Part shown: piece by piece, positions 37,401-52,021 of the stretch
How the letters are laid out: each line of letters opens with the position of its first letter
Numbering within the stretch: position 1 is the first letter of the stretch
From: Liolophura sinensis
Taxonomy: Eukaryota; Mollusca; Polyplacophora; Chitonida; Chitonidae
DNA: 64,000 bases
NCBI RefSeq assembly: GCF_032854445.1
Contig: NW_027018122.1
Span: 1-64,000 of the forward strand
Direction of reading: 5' to 3'
Notes under the pieces: model-generated
What the model saw: only the letters and a program-made list of their open reading frames with translations
Database searches by the model: none
What the model was told of the DNA's origin: nothing
Position numbers and translations under genes: made by a program

Positions 37401-40400
37401 AAATTGCAAATTTCCTTGGTTTCCATGGAGTAAGAGCCGTTGCTGGGCACGTGATCTTGACATCAATGATTATTCATTTGTGGCTACAGCCAAAAGTATT
37501 GGTCGGAGAGCAACGCGGTTTGCACCATTCGATTTCTCGTCAAAAAATACGTCGGATTAGCCTCTTACCAGCAGCATTGGAACAGTTTTTCTACTTTTGG
37601 ATTTTTGCCTGGTCTTTTTGCGAATTGAAATCGGCTACATTAACTATGTACAATCGCGACTGGTCATTACTATATTTAACTTTTCATTATAAGTTATGTG
37701 CCCTTCGGTAGCCCAGACGACGTCAAATCTTTGGGCCAAGCCCATTTAACTCACCCAGCAAATGTCTTACTTCTAAGTCGAAGACAAACTCAATGTCTTT
37801 ATCTACATGTAGAAAAACCACACCATTTGTATATAAAAAAAACACAAGGTACTTGATAAAGTCCGCTGTAAAAAGTACAATTGAACACTGACCCACATCA
37901 ATAAGGTGCCAAAAGATCTGCAATTGGGCCAGGCATCTCCAGCTGTTGAAAAATAGCAAATTTCCTTGGTTTCCATGGAGTAAGAGCCGTTGCTGGGCAC
38001 GTGATCTTGACATCAATGATTATTCATTTGTGGCTACAGCCAAAAGTATTGGTCGGAGAGCAACGCGGTTTGCACCATTCGATTTCTCGTCAAAAAATAC
38101 GTCGGATTAGCCTCTTACCAGCAGCATTGGAACAGTTTTTCCACTTTTGCATTTTTGCCTGGTCTTTTTGCTAATTGAAATCGGCTACATTAACTATGTA
38201 CAATCGCGACTGGTCATTACTATATTCAACTTTTCATTATAAGTTATGTGCCCTTCGGTAGCCCAGACGACGTCAAATCTTTGGGCCAAGCCCATTTAAC
38301 TCACCCAGCAGTTGTCTTACTTCTAAGTCGAAGACAAACTCAATGTATTTATCTACATGTAGAAAAACCACACCATTTGTATATAAAAAAAACACAAGGT
38401 ACTTGATACAGTCCGCTGTAAAAAGTACAATTGAACACTGACCCACATCAATAAGGTGCCAAAAGATGCGCAATTGGGCCAGGCATCTCCAGCTGTTGAA
38501 AAATTGCAAATTTCCTTGGTTTCCATGGAGTAAGAGCCGTTGCTGGGCACGTGATCTTGACATCAATGATTATTCATTTGTGGCTACAGCCAAAAGTATT
38601 GGTCGGAGAGCAACGCGGTTTGCACCATTCGATTTCTCGTCAAAAAATACGTCGGATTAGCCTCTTACCAGCAGCATTGGAACAGTTTTTCCACTTTTGG
38701 ATTTTTGCCTGGTATTTTTTCTAATTGAAATCGGCTACATTAACTATGTACAATCGCGACTGGTCATTACTATATTCAACTTTTCATTATAAGTTATGTG
38801 GCCTTCGGTAGCCCAGACGACGTCAAATCTTTGGGCCAAGCCCATTTAACTCACCCAGCAAATGTCTTACTTCTAAGTCGAAGACAAACTCAATGTCTTT
38901 ATCTACATGTAGAAAAACCACACCATTTGTATATAAAAAAACACAAGGTACTTGATACAGTCCGCTGTAAAAAGGACAATTGAACACTGACCCACATCAA
39001 TAAGGTGCCAAAAGATACGCAATTGGGCCAGGCATCTCCAGCTGTTGAAAAATTGCAAAATTTCCTTGGTTTCCATGGAGTAAGAGCCGTTGCTGGGCAC
39101 GTGATCTTGACATCAATGATTATTCATTTGTGGCTACAGCCAAAAGTATTGGTCGGAGAGCAACGCGGTTTGCACCATTCGATTTCTCGTCAAAAAATAC
39201 GTCGGATTAGCCTCTTACCAGCAGCATTGGAACAGTTTTTCCACTTTTGGATTTTTGCCTGGTATTTTTTCTAATTGAAATCGGCTACATTAACTATGTA
39301 CAATCGCGACTGGTCATTACTATATTCAACTTTTCATTATAAGTTATGTGCCCTTCGGTAGCCCAGACGACGTCAAATCTTTGGGCCAAGCCCATTTAAC
39401 TCACCCAGCAGTTGTCTTACTTCTAAGTCGAAGACAAACTCAATGTCTTTATCTACATGTAGAAAAACCACACCATTTGTATATAAAAAAAACACAAGGT
39501 ACTTGATACAGTCCGCTGTAAAAAGTACAATTGAACACTGACCCACATCAATAAGGTGCCAAAAGATGCGCAATTGGGCCAGGCATCTCCAGCTGTTGAA
39601 AAATTGCAAATTTCCTTGGTTTCCATGGAGTAAGAGCCGTTGCTGGGCACGTGATCTTGACATCAATGATTATTCATTTGTGGCTACAGCCAAAAGTATT
39701 GGTCGGAGAGCAACGCGGTTTGCACCATTGGATTTCTCGTCAAAAATACGTCGGATTAGCCTCTTACCAGCAGCATTGGAACAGTTTTTCTACTTTCGGA
39801 TTTTTGCCTGGTCTTTTTGCGAATTGAAATCGGCTACATTAACTATGTACAATCGCGACTGGTCATTACTATATTCAACTTTTCATTATAAGTTATGTGC
39901 CCTTCGGTAGCCCAGACGACGTCAAATCTTTGGGCCAAGCCCATTTAACTCACCCAGCAAATGTCTTACTTCTAAGTCGAAGACAAACTCAATGTCTTTA
40001 TCTACATGTAGAAAAACCACACCATTTGTATATAAAAAAACACAAGGTACTTGATAAAGTCCGCTGTAAAAAGTACAATTGAACACTGACCCACATCAAT
40101 AAGGTGCCAAAAGATCTGCAATTGGGCCAGGCATCTCCAGCTGTTGAAAAATAGCAAATTTCCTTGGTTTCCATGGAGTAAGAGCCGTTGCTGGGCACGT
40201 GATCTTGACATCAATGATTATTCATTTGTGGCTACAGCCAAAAGTATTGGTCGGAGAGCAACGCGGTTTGCACCATTCGATTTCTCGTCAAAAAATACGT
40301 CGGATTAGCCTCTTACCAGCAGCATTGGAACAGTTTTTCCACTTTTGGATTTTTGCCTGGTATTTTTTCTAATTGAATTCGGCTACATTAACTATGTACA

Positions 40401-43400
40401 ATCGCGACTGGTCATTACTATATTCAACTTTTCATTATAAGTTATGTGCCCTTCGGTAGCCCAGACGACGTCAAATCTTTGGGCCAAGCCCATTTAACTC
40501 ACCCAGCAGTTGTCTTACTTCTAAGTCGAAGACAAACTCAATGTATTTATCTACATGTAGAAAAACCACACCATTTGTATATAAAAAAAACACAAGGTAC
40601 TTGATACAGTCCGCTGTAAAAAGTACAATTGAACACTGACCCACATCAATAAGGTGCCAAAAGATGCGCAATTGGGCCAGGCATCTCCAGCTGTTGAAAA
40701 ATTGCAAATTTCCTTGGTTTCCATGGAGTAAGAGCCGTTGCTGGGCACGTGATCTTGACATCAATGATTATTCATTTGTGGCTACAGCCAAAAGTATTGG
40801 TCGGAGAGCAACGCAGTTTGCACCATTCGACTTCTCGTCAAAAAATACGTCGGATTAGCCTCTTACCAGCAGCATTGGAAAAGTTTTTCCACTTTTGGAT
40901 TTTTACCTGGTCTTTTTGCTAATTGAAATCGGCTACATTAACTATGTACAATCGCGACTGGTCATTACTATATTCAACTTTTCATTATAAGTTATGTGCC
41001 CTTCGGTAGCCCAGACGACGTCAAATCTTTGGGCCAAGCCCATTTAACTCACCCAGCAAATGTCTTACTTCTAAGTCGAAGACAAACTCAATGTCTTTAT
41101 CTACATGTAGAAAAACCACACCATTTGTATATAAAAAAAACACAAGGTACTTGATACAGTCCGCTGTAAAAAGGACAATTGAACACTGACCCACATCAAT
41201 AAGGTGCCAAAAGATGCGCAATTGGGCCAGGCATCTCCAGCTGTTGAAAAATTGCAAATTTCCTTGGTTTCCATGGAGTAAGAGCCGTTGCTGGGCACGT
41301 GATCTTGACATCAATGATTATTCATTTGTGGCTACAGCCAAAAGTATTGGTCGGAGAGCAACGCGGTTTGCACCATTCGATTTCTCGTCAAAAAATACGC
41401 CGGATTAGCCTCTTACCAGCAGCATTGGAACAGTTTTTCCACTTTTGGATTTTTGCCTGGTATTTTTTCTAATTGAAATCGGCTACATTAACTATGTACA
41501 ATCGCGACTGGTCATTACTATATTCAACTTTTCATTATAAGTTATGTGCCCTTCGGTAGCCCAGACGACGTCAAATCTTTGGGCCAAGCCCATTTAACTC
41601 ACCCAGCAGTTGTCTTACTTCTAAGTCGAAGACAAACTCAATGTATTTATCTACATGTAGAAAAACCACACCATTTGTATATAAAAAAAACACAAGGTAC
41701 TTGATACAGTCCGCTGTAAAAAGTACAATTGAACACTGACCCACATCAATAAGGTGCCAAAAGATGCGCAATTGGGCCAGGCATCTCCAGCTGTTGAAAA
41801 ATTGCAAATTTCCTTGGTTTCCATGGAGTAAGAGCCGTTGCTGGGCACGTGATCTTGACATCAATGATTATTCATTTGTGGCTACAGCCAAAAGTATTGG
41901 TCGGAGAGCAACGCAGTTTGCACCATTCGACTTCTCGTCAAAAAATACGTCGGATTAGCCTCTTACCAGCAGCATTGGAAAAGTTTTTCCACTTTTGGAT
42001 TTTTACCTGGTCTTTTTGCTAATTGAAATCGGCTACATTAACTATGTACAATCGCGACTGGTCATTACTATATTCAACTTTTCATTATAAGTTATGTGCC
42101 CTTCGGTAGCCCAGACGACGTCAAATCTTTGGGCCAAGCCCATTTAACTCACCCAGCAAATGTCTTACTTCTAAGTCGAAGACAAACTCAATGTCTTTAT
42201 CTACATGTAGAAAAACCACACCATTTGTATATAAAAAAAACACAAGGTACTTGATACAGTCCGCTGTAAAAAGGACAATTGAACACTGACCCACATCAAT
42301 AAGGTGCCAAAAGATGCGCAATTGGGCCAGGCATCTCCAGCTGTTGAAAAATTGCAAATTTCCTTGGTTTCCATGGAGTAAGAGCCGTTGCTGGGCACGT
42401 GATCTTGACATCAATGATTATTCATTTGTGGCTACAGCCAAAAGTATTGGTCGGAGAGCAACGCGGTTTGCACCATTCGACTTCTCGTCAAAAAATACGT
42501 CGGATTAGCCTCTTACCAGCAGCATTGGAAAAGTTTTTCCACTTTTGGATTTTTACCTGGTCTTTTTGCTAATTGAAATCGGCTACATTAACTATGTACA
42601 ATCGCGACTGGTCATTACTATATTCAACTTTTCATTATAAGTTATGTGGCCTTCGGTAGCCCAGACGACGTCAAATCTTTGGGCCAAGCCCATTTAACTC
42701 ACCCAGCAAATGTCTTACTTCTAAGTCGAAGACAAACTCAATGTCTTTATCTACATGTAGAAAAACCACACCATTTGTATATAAAAAAAACACAAGGTAC
42801 TTGATACAGTCCGCTGTAAAACGTACAATTGAACACTGACCCACATCAATAAGGTGCCAAAAGATGCGCAATTGGGCCAGGCATCTCCAGCTGTTGAAAA
42901 ATTGCAAATTTCCTTGGTTTCCATGGAGTAAGAGCCGTTGCTGGGCACGTGATCTTGACATCAATGATTATTCATTTGTGGCTACAGCCAAAAGTATTGG
43001 TCGGAGAGCAACGCGGTTTGCACCATTCGATTTCTCGTCAAAAAATACGTCGGATTAGCCTCTTACCAGCAGCATTGGAACAGTTTTTCTACTTTTGGAT
43101 TTTTGCCTGGTCTTTTTGCGAATTGAAATCGGCTACATTAACTATGTACAATCGCGACTGGTCATTACTATATTTAACTTTTCATTATAAGTTATGTGCC
43201 CTTCGGTAGCCCAGACGACGTCAAATCTTTGGGCCAAGCCCATTTAACTCACCCAGCAAATGTCTTACTTCTAAGTCGAAGACAAACTCAATGTCTTTAT
43301 CTACATGTAGAAAAACCACACCATTTGTATATAAAAAAAACACAAGGTACTTGATAAAGTCCGCTGTAAAAAGTACAATTGAACACTGACCCACATCAAT

Positions 43401-43770
43401 AAGGTGCCAAAAGATCTGCAATTGGGCCAGGCATCTCCAGCTGTTGAAAAATAGCAAATTTCCTTGGTTTCCATGGAGTAAGAGCCGTTGCTGGGCACGT
43501 GATCTTGACATCAATGATTATTCATTTGTGGCTACAGCCAAAAGTATTGGTCGGAGAGCAACGCGGTTTGCACCATTCGATTTCTCGTCAAAAAATACGT
43601 CGGATTAGCCTCTTACCAGCAGCATTGGAACAGTTTTTCCACTTTTGGATTTTTGCCTGGTATTTTTTCTAATTGAAATCGGCTACATTAACTATGTACA
43701 ATCGCGACTGGTCATTACTATATTCAACTTTTCATTATAAGTTATGTGCCCTTCGGTAGCCCAGACGACG
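34424..43770 (+). repeat. Four-unit (X-Y-P-Q) higher-order repeat region
   Basis: Y units (GATAAAGTCC, GATCTGC and AAAATAGC) lie at 35524, 37723, 39922 and 43221: 2199, 2199 and 3299 bp apart, or 4, 4 and 6 units. Each follows an X unit (34974, 37173, 39373, 42671) with TTTTTCTAC. P units (AGTTG with TATTTATC) follow at 38273, 40471, 41571 and 43771. Q units (38823, 41021, 42121) carry AAAGGAC. The six-unit gap is explained by P-Q at 40471/41021 being duplicated as 41571/42121. The other units here are 34424, 36074 and 36624. Confidence 0.9.
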
Positions 43771-46700
43771 TCAAATCTTTGGGCCAAGCCCATTTAACTC
43801 ACCCAGCAGTTGTCTTACTTCTAAGTCGAAGACAAACTCAATGTATTTATCTACATGTAGAAAAACCACACCATTTGTATATAAAAAAAACACAAGGTAC
43901 TTGATACAGTCCGCTGTAAAATACAATAGAACACTGACCCACATCAATAAGGTGCCAAAAGATGCGCAATTGGGCCAGGCATCTCCAGCTGTTGAAAAAT
44001 TGCAAATTTCCTTGGTTTCCATGGAGTAAGAGCCGTTGCTGGGCACGTGATCTTGACATCAATGATTATTCATTTGTGGCTACAGCCAAAAGTATTGGTC
44101 GGAGAGCAACGTGATTTGCACCATTCGATTACTCGTCAAAAAATACGTCGGATTAGCCTCTTACCAGCAGCATTGGACCAGTTTTTCTACTTTTGGATTT
44201 TTGCCTGGTCTTTTTGCGAATTGAAATCGGCTACATTAACTATGTACAATCGCGACTGGTCATTACTATATTCAACTTTTCATTATAAGTTATGTGGCCT
44301 TCGGTAGCCCAGACGACGTCAAATCTTTGGGCCAAGCCCATTTAACTCACCCAGCAAATGTCTTACTTCTAAGTCGAAGACAAACTCAATGTCTTTATCT
44401 ACATGTAGAAAAACAACACCATTTGTATATAAAAAAAAACACAAGGTACTTGATACAGTCCGCTGTAAAAAGTACAATTGAACACTGACCCACATCAATA
44501 AGGTGCCAAAAGATGCGCAATTGGGCCAGGCATCTCCAGCTGTTGAAAAATTGCAAATTTCCTTGGTTTCCATGGAGTAAGAGCCGTTGCTGGGCACGTG
44601 ATCTTGACATCAATGATTATTCATTTGTGGCTACAGCCAAAAGTATTGGTCGGAGAGCAACGCGGTTTGCACCATTCGATTTCTCGTCAAAAAATACGTC
44701 GGATTAGCCTCTTACCAGCAGCATTGGAACAGTTTTTCCACTTTTGGATTTTTGCCTGGTCTTTTTGCGAATTGAAATCGGCTACATTAACTATGTACAA
44801 TCGCGACTGGTCATTACTATATTCAACTTTTTATTATAAGTTATGTGCCCTTCGGTAGCCCAGACGACGTCAAATCTTTGGGCCAAGCCCATTTAACTCA
44901 CCCAGCAAATGTCTTACTTCTAAGTCGAAGACAAACTCAATGTCTTTATCTACATGTAGAAAAACCACACCATTTGTATATAAAAAAAAACACAAGGTAC
45001 TTGATACAGTCCGCTGTAAAAAGTACAATTGAACACTGACCCACATCAATAAGGTGCCAAAAGATGCGCAATTGGGCCAGGCATCTCCAGCTGTTGAAAA
45101 ATTGCAAATTTCCTTGGTTTCCATGGAGTAAGAGCCGTTGCTGGGCACGTGATCTTGACATCAATGATTATTCATTTGTGGCTACAGCCAAAAGTATTGG
45201 TCGGAGAGCAACGCGGTTTGCACCATTCGATTTCTCGTCAAAAAATACGTCGGATTAGCCTCTTACCAGCAGCATTGGAACAGTTTTTCTACTTTTGAAT
45301 TTTTGCCTGGTCTTTTTGCGAATTGAAATCGGCTACATTAACTATGTACAATCGCGACTGGTCATTACTATATTCAACTTTTCATTATAAGTTATGTGCC
45401 CTTCGGTAGCCCAGACGACGTCAAATCTTTGGGCTAAGCCCATTTAACTCACCCAGCAAATGTCTTACTTCTAAGTCGAAGACAAACTCAATGTCTTTAT
45501 CTACATGTAGAAAAACAACACCATTTGTATATAAAAAAAACACAAGGTACTTGATACAGTCCGCTGTAAAAAGGACAATTGAACACTGACCCACATCAAT
45601 AAGGTGCCAAAAGATACGCAATTGGGCCAGGCATCTCCAGCTGTTGAAAATTTGCAAATTTCCTTGGTTTCCATGGAGTAAGAGCCGTTGCTGGGCACGT
45701 GATCTTGACATCAATGATTATTCATTTGTGGCTACAGCCAAAAGTATTGGTCGGAGAGCAACGCGGTTTGCACCATTCGATTTCTCGTCAAAAAATACGT
45801 CGGATTAGCCTCTTACCAGCATCATTGGAACAGTTTTTCCACTTTTGGATTTTTGCCTGGTATTTTTTCTAATTGAAATCGGCTACATTAACTATGTACA
45901 ATCGCGACTGGTCATTACTATATTCAACTTTTCATTATAAGTTATGTGCCCTTCGGTAGCCCAGACGACGTCAAATCTTTGGGCCAAGCCCATTTAACTC
46001 ACCCAGCAAATGTCTTACTTCTAAGTCGAAGACAAACTCAATGTCTTTATCTACATGTAGAAAAACCACACCATTTGTATATAAAAAAAACAAAAGGTAC
46101 TTGATACAGTCCGCTGTAAAAAGTACAATAGAACACTGACCCACATCAATAAGGTGCCAAAAGATGCGCAATTGGGCCAGGCATCTCCAGCTGTTGAAAA
46201 ATTGCAAATTTCCTTGGTTTCCATGGAGTAAGAGCCGTTGCTGGGCACGTGATCTTGACATCAATGATTATTCATTTGTGGCTACAGCCAAAAGTATTGG
46301 TCGGAGAGCAACGCGGTTTGCACCATTCGATTTCTCGTCAAAAAATACGTCGGATTAGCCTCTTACCAGCAGCATTGGAACAGTTTTTCCACTTTTGGAT
46401 TTTTGCCTGGTATTTTTTCTAATTGAAATCGGCTACATTAACTATGTACAATCGCGACTGGTCATTACTATATTCAACTTTTCATTATAAGTTATGTGCC
46501 CTTCGGTAGCCCAGACGACGTCAAATCTTTGGGCCAAGCCCATTTAACTCACCCAGCAAATGTCTTACTTCTAAGTCGAAGACAAACTCAATGTCTTTAT
46601 CTACATGTAGAAAAACCACACCATTTGTATATAAAAAAACACAAGGTACTTGATACAGTCCGCTGTAAAAAGTACAATTGAACACTGACCCACATCAATA

Positions 46701-48720
46701 AGGTGCCAAAAGATGCGCAATTGGGCCAGGCATCTCCAGCTGTTGAAAAATTGCAAATTTCCTTGGTTTCCATGGAGTAAGAGCCGTTGCTGGGCACGTG
46801 ATCTTGACATCAATGATTATTCATTTGTGGCTACAGCCAAAAGTATTGGTCGGAGAGCAACGCGGTTTGCACCATTCGATTTCTCGTCAAAAAACTACGT
46901 CGGATTAGCCTCTTACCAGCAGCATTGGAACAGTTTTTCCACTTTTGGATTTTTGCCAGGTCTTTTTGCGAATTGAAATCGGCTACATTAACTATGTACA
47001 ATCGCGACTGGTCATTACTATATTCAACTTTTCATTATAAGTTATGTGCCCTTCGGTAGCCCAGACGACGTCAAATCTTTGGGCCAAGCCCATTTAACTC
47101 ACCCAGCAAATGTCTTACTTCTAAGTCGAAGACAAACTCAATGTCTTTATCTACATGTAGAAAAACCACACCATTTGTATATAAAAAAAACACAAGGTAC
47201 TTGATACAGTCCGCTGTAAAAAGTACAATAGAACACTGACCCACATCAATAAGGTGCCAAAAGATGCGCAATTGGGCCAGGCATCTCCAGCTGTTGAAAA
47301 ATTGCAAATTTCCTTGGTTTCCATGGAGTAAGAGCCGTTGCTGGGCACGTGATCTTGACATCAATGATTATTCATTTGTGGCTACAGCCAAAAGTATTGG
47401 TCGGAGAGCAACGTGGTTTGCACCATTCGATTTCTCGTCAAAAAATACGTCGGATTAGCCTCTTACCAGCAGCATTGGACCAGTTTTTCTACTTTTGGAT
47501 TTTTGCCTGGTCTTTTTGCGAATTGAAATCGGCTACATTAACTATGTACAATCGCGACTGGTCATTACTATATTCAACTTTTCATTATAAGTTATGTGCC
47601 CTTCGGTAGCCCAGACGACGTCAAATCTTTGGGCCAAGCCCATTTAACTCACCCAGCAAATGTCTTACTTCTAAGTCGAAGACAAACTCAATGTCTTTAT
47701 CTACATGTAGAAAAACCACACCATTTGTATATAAAAAAAACAAAAGGTACTTGATACAGTCCGCTGTAAAAAGTACAATAGAACACTGACCCACATCAAT
47801 AAGGTGCCAAAAGATGCGCAATTGGGCCAGGCATCTCCAGCTGTTGAAAAATTGCAAATTTCCTTGGTTTCCATGGAGTAAGAGCCGTTGCTGGGCACGT
47901 GATCTTGACATCAATGATTATTCATTTGTGGCTACAGCCAAAAGTATTGGTCGGAGAGCAACGTGGTTTGCACCATTCGATTTCTCGTCAAAAAATACGT
48001 CGGATTAGCCTCTTACCAGCAGCATTGGACCAGTTTTTCCACTTTTGGATTTTTGCCTGGTCTTTTTGCGAATAGAAATTGGCTACATTAACTATGTACA
48101 ATCGCGACTGGTCATTACTATATTCAACTTTTCATTATAAGTTATGTGCCCTTCGGTAGCCCAGACGACGTCAAATCTTTGGGCCAAGCCCATTTAACTC
48201 ACCCAGCAAATGTCTTACTTCTAAGTCGAAGACAAACTCAATGTCTTTATCTACATGTAGAAAAACCACACCATTTGTATATAAAAAAAACACAAGGTAC
48301 TTGATACAGTCCGCTGTAAAAAGTACAATTGAACACTGACCCACATCAATAAGGTGCCAAAAGATGCGCAATTGGGCCAGGCATCTCCAGCTGTTGAAAA
48401 ATTGCAAATTTCCTTGGTTTCCATGGAGTAAGAGCCGTTGCTGGGCACGTGATCTTGACATCAATGATTATTCATTTGTGGCTACAGCCAAAAGTATTGG
48501 TCGGAGAGCAACGCGGTTTGCACCATTCGATTTCTCGTCAAAAAATACGTCGGATTAGCCTCTTACCAGCAGCATTGGAACAGTTTTTCCACTTTTGGAT
48601 TTTTTCCTGGTATTTTTTCTAATTGAAATCGGCTACATTAACTATGTACAATCGCGACTGGTCATTACTATATTCAACTTTTCATTATAAGTTATGTGCC
48701 CTTCGGTAGCCCAGACGACG
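43771..48720 (+). repeat. Nine-unit block, first copy
   Basis: Anchors at 43771, 44319, 44870, 45421, 45971, 46521, 47071, 47621 and 48171. Unit 43771 is P-like in front, with a 2-bp loss near 43920, and carries AACGTGATTTG, GATTACTCG and GGACCAG behind. 44319 has AAACAACACC and nine A. 45421 has GGGCTAAGCC, AAAATTTGC and GCATCATTGG. 45971 has ACAAAAGG and CAATAGAAC. 46521 has a seven-A run. Confidence 0.9.
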
Positions 48721-51700
48721 TCAAATCTTTGGGCCAAGCCCATTTAACTCACCCAGCAAATGTCTTACTTCTAAGTCGAAAACAAACTCAATGTCTTTAT
48801 CTACATGTAGAAAAACCACACCATTTGTATATAAAAAAAACAAAAGGTACTTGATACAGTCCGCTGTAAAAAGTACAATAGAACACTGACCCACATCAAT
48901 AAGGTGCCAAAAGATGCGCAATTGGGCCAGGCATCTCCAGCTGTTGAAAAATTGCAAATTTCCTTGGTTTCCATGGAGTAAGAGCCGTTGCTGGGCACGT
49001 GATCTTGACATCAATGATTATTCATTTGTGGCTACAGCCAAAAGTATTGGTCGGAGAGCAACGTGATTTGCACCATTCGATTACTCGTCAAAAAATACGT
49101 CGGATTAGCCTCTTACCAGCAGCATTGGACCAGTTTTTCTACTTTTGGATTTTTGCCTGGTCTTTTTGCGAATTGAAATCGGCTACATTAACTATGTACA
49201 ATCGCGACTGGTCATTACTATATTCAACTTTTCATTATAAGTTATGTGGCCTTCGGTAGCCCAGACGACGTCAAATCTTTGGGCCAAGCCCATTTAACTC
49301 ACCCAGCAAATGTCTTACTTCTAAGTCGAAGACAAACTCAATGTCTTTATCTACATGTAGAAAAACAACACCATTTGTATATAAAAAAAAACACAAGGTA
49401 CTTGATACAGTCCGCTGTAAAAAGTACAATTGAACACTGACCCACATCAATAAGGTGCCAAAAGATGCGCAATTGGGCCAGGCATCTCCAGCTGTTGAAA
49501 AATTGCAAATTTCCTTGGTTTCCATGGAGTAAGAGCCGTTGCTGGGCACGTGATCTTGACATCAATGATTATTCATTTGTGGCTACAGCCAAAAGTATTG
49601 GTCGGAGAGCAACGCGGTTTGCACCATTCGATTTCTCGTCAAAAAATACGTCGGATTAGCCTCTTACCAGCAGCATTGGAACAGTTTTTCCACTTTTGGA
49701 TTTTTGCCTGGTCTTTTTGCGAATTGAAATCGGCTACATTAACTATGTACAATCGCGACTGGTCATTACTATATTCAACTTTTTATGATAAGTTATGTGC
49801 CCTTCGGTAGCCCAGACGACGTCAAATCTTTGGGCCAAGCCCATTTAACTCACCCAGCAAATGTCTTACTTCTAAGTCGAAGACAAACTCAATGTCTTTA
49901 TCTACATGTAGAAAAACCACACCATTTGTATATAAAAAAAAACACAAGGTACTTGATACAGTCCGCTGTAAAAAGTACAATTGAACACTGACCCACATCA
50001 ATAAGGTGCCAAAAGATGCGCAATTGGGCCAGGCATCTCCAGCTGTTGAAAAATTGCAAATTTCCTTGGTTTCCATGGAGTAAGAGCCGTTGCTGGGCAC
50101 GTGATCTTGACATCAATGATTATTCATTTGTGGCTACAGCCAAAAGTATTGGTCGGAGAGCAACGCGGTTTGCACCATTCGATTTCTCGTCAAAAAATAC
50201 GTCGGATTAGCCTCTTACCAGCAGCATTGGAACAGTTTTTCTACTTTTGAATTGTTGCCTGGTCTTTTTGCGAATTGAAATCGGCTACATTAACTATGTA
50301 CAATCGCGACTGGTCATTACTATATTCAACTTTTCATTATAAGTTATGTGCCCTTCGGTAGCCCAGACGACGTCAAATCTTTGGGCTAAGCCCATTTAAC
50401 TCACCCAGCAAATGTCTTACTTCTAAGTCGAAGACAAACTCAATGTCTTTATCTACATGTAGAAAAACAACACCATTTGTATATAAAAAAAACACAAGGT
50501 ACTTGATACAGTCCGCTGTAAAAAGGACAATTGAACACTGACCCACATCAATAAGGTGCCAAAAGATACGCAATTGGGCCAGGCATCTCCAGCTGTTGAA
50601 AATTTGCAAATTTCCTTGGTTTCCATGGAGTAAGAGCCGTTGCTGGGCACGTGATCTTGACATCAATGATTATTCATTTGTGGCTACAGCCAAAAGTATT
50701 GGTCGGAGAGCAACGCGGTTTGCACCATTCGATTTCTCGTCAAAAAATACGTCGGATTAGCCTCTTACCAGCATCATTGGAACAGTTTTTCCACTTTTGG
50801 ATTTTTGCCTGGTATTTTTTCTAATTGAAATCGGCTACATTAACTATGTACAATCGCGACTGGTCATTACTATATTCAACTTTTCATTATAAGTTATGTG
50901 CCCTTCGGTAGCCCAGACGACGTCAAATCTTTGGGCCAAGCCCATTTAACTCACCCAGCAAATGTCTTACTTCTAAGTCGAAGACAAACTCAATGTCTTT
51001 ATCTACATGTAGAAAAACCACACCATTTGTATATAAAAAAAACAAAAGGTACTTGATACAGTCCGCTGTAAAAAGTACAATAGAACACTGACCCACATCA
51101 ATAAGGTGCCAAAAGATGCGCAATTGGGCCAGGCATCTCCAGCTGTTGAAAAATTGCAAATTTCCTTGGTTTCCATGGAGTAAGAGCCGTTGCTGGGCAC
51201 GTGATCTTGACATCAATGATTATTCATTTGTGGCTAGAGCCAAAAGTATTGGTCGGAGAGCAACGCGGTTTGCACCATTCGATTTCTCGTCAAAAAATAC
51301 GTCGGATTAGCCTCTTACCAGCAGCATTGGAACAGTTTTTCCACTTTTGGATTTTTGCCTGGTATTTTTTCTAATTGAAATCGGCTACATTAACTATGTA
51401 CAATCGCGACTGGTCATTACTATATTCAACTTTTCATTATAAGTTATGTGCCCTTCGGTAGCCCAGACGACGTCAAATCTTTGGGCCAAGCCCATTTAAC
51501 TCACCCAGCAAATGTCTTACTTCTAAGTCGAAGACAAACTCAATGTCTTTATCTACATGTAGAAAAACCACACCATTTGTATATAAAAAAACACAAGGTA
51601 CTTGATACAGTCCGCTGTAAAAAGTACAATTGAACACTGACCCACATCAATAAGGTGCCAAAAGATGCGCAATTGGGCCAGGCATCTCCAGCTGTTGAAA

Positions 51701-52021
51701 AATTGCAAATTTCCTTGGTTTCCATGGAGTAAGAGCCGTTGCTGGGCACGTGATCGTGACATCAATGATTATTCATTTGTGGCTACAGCCAAAAGTATTG
51801 GTCGGAGAGCAACGCGGTTTGCACCATTCGATTTCTCGTCAAAAAATACGTCGGATTAGCCTCTTACCAGCAGCATTGGAACAGTTTTTCCACTTTTGGA
51901 TTTTTGCCAGGTCTTTTTGCTAATTGAAATCGGCTACATTAACTATGTACAATCGCGACTGGTCATTACTATATTCAACTTTTCATTATAAGTTATGTGC
52001 CCTTCGGTAGCCCAGACGACG
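48721..52021 (+). repeat. Nine-unit-offset copy of about 44.0-47.0 kb
   Basis: The back half of 48721 and units 49271, 49822, 50373, 50923 and 51473 match the back of 43771 and units 44319, 44870, 45421, 45971 and 46521 in order, at an offset of 4950-4952 bp. Shared rare variants include GATTACTCG, GGACCAG, AAACAACACC, TTTTGAATT (45294, 50246), GGGCTAAGCC and GCATCATTGG. New changes in the second copy include GTGGCTAGAGCC near 51236 and GATCGTGAC near 51753. Confidence 0.9.
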
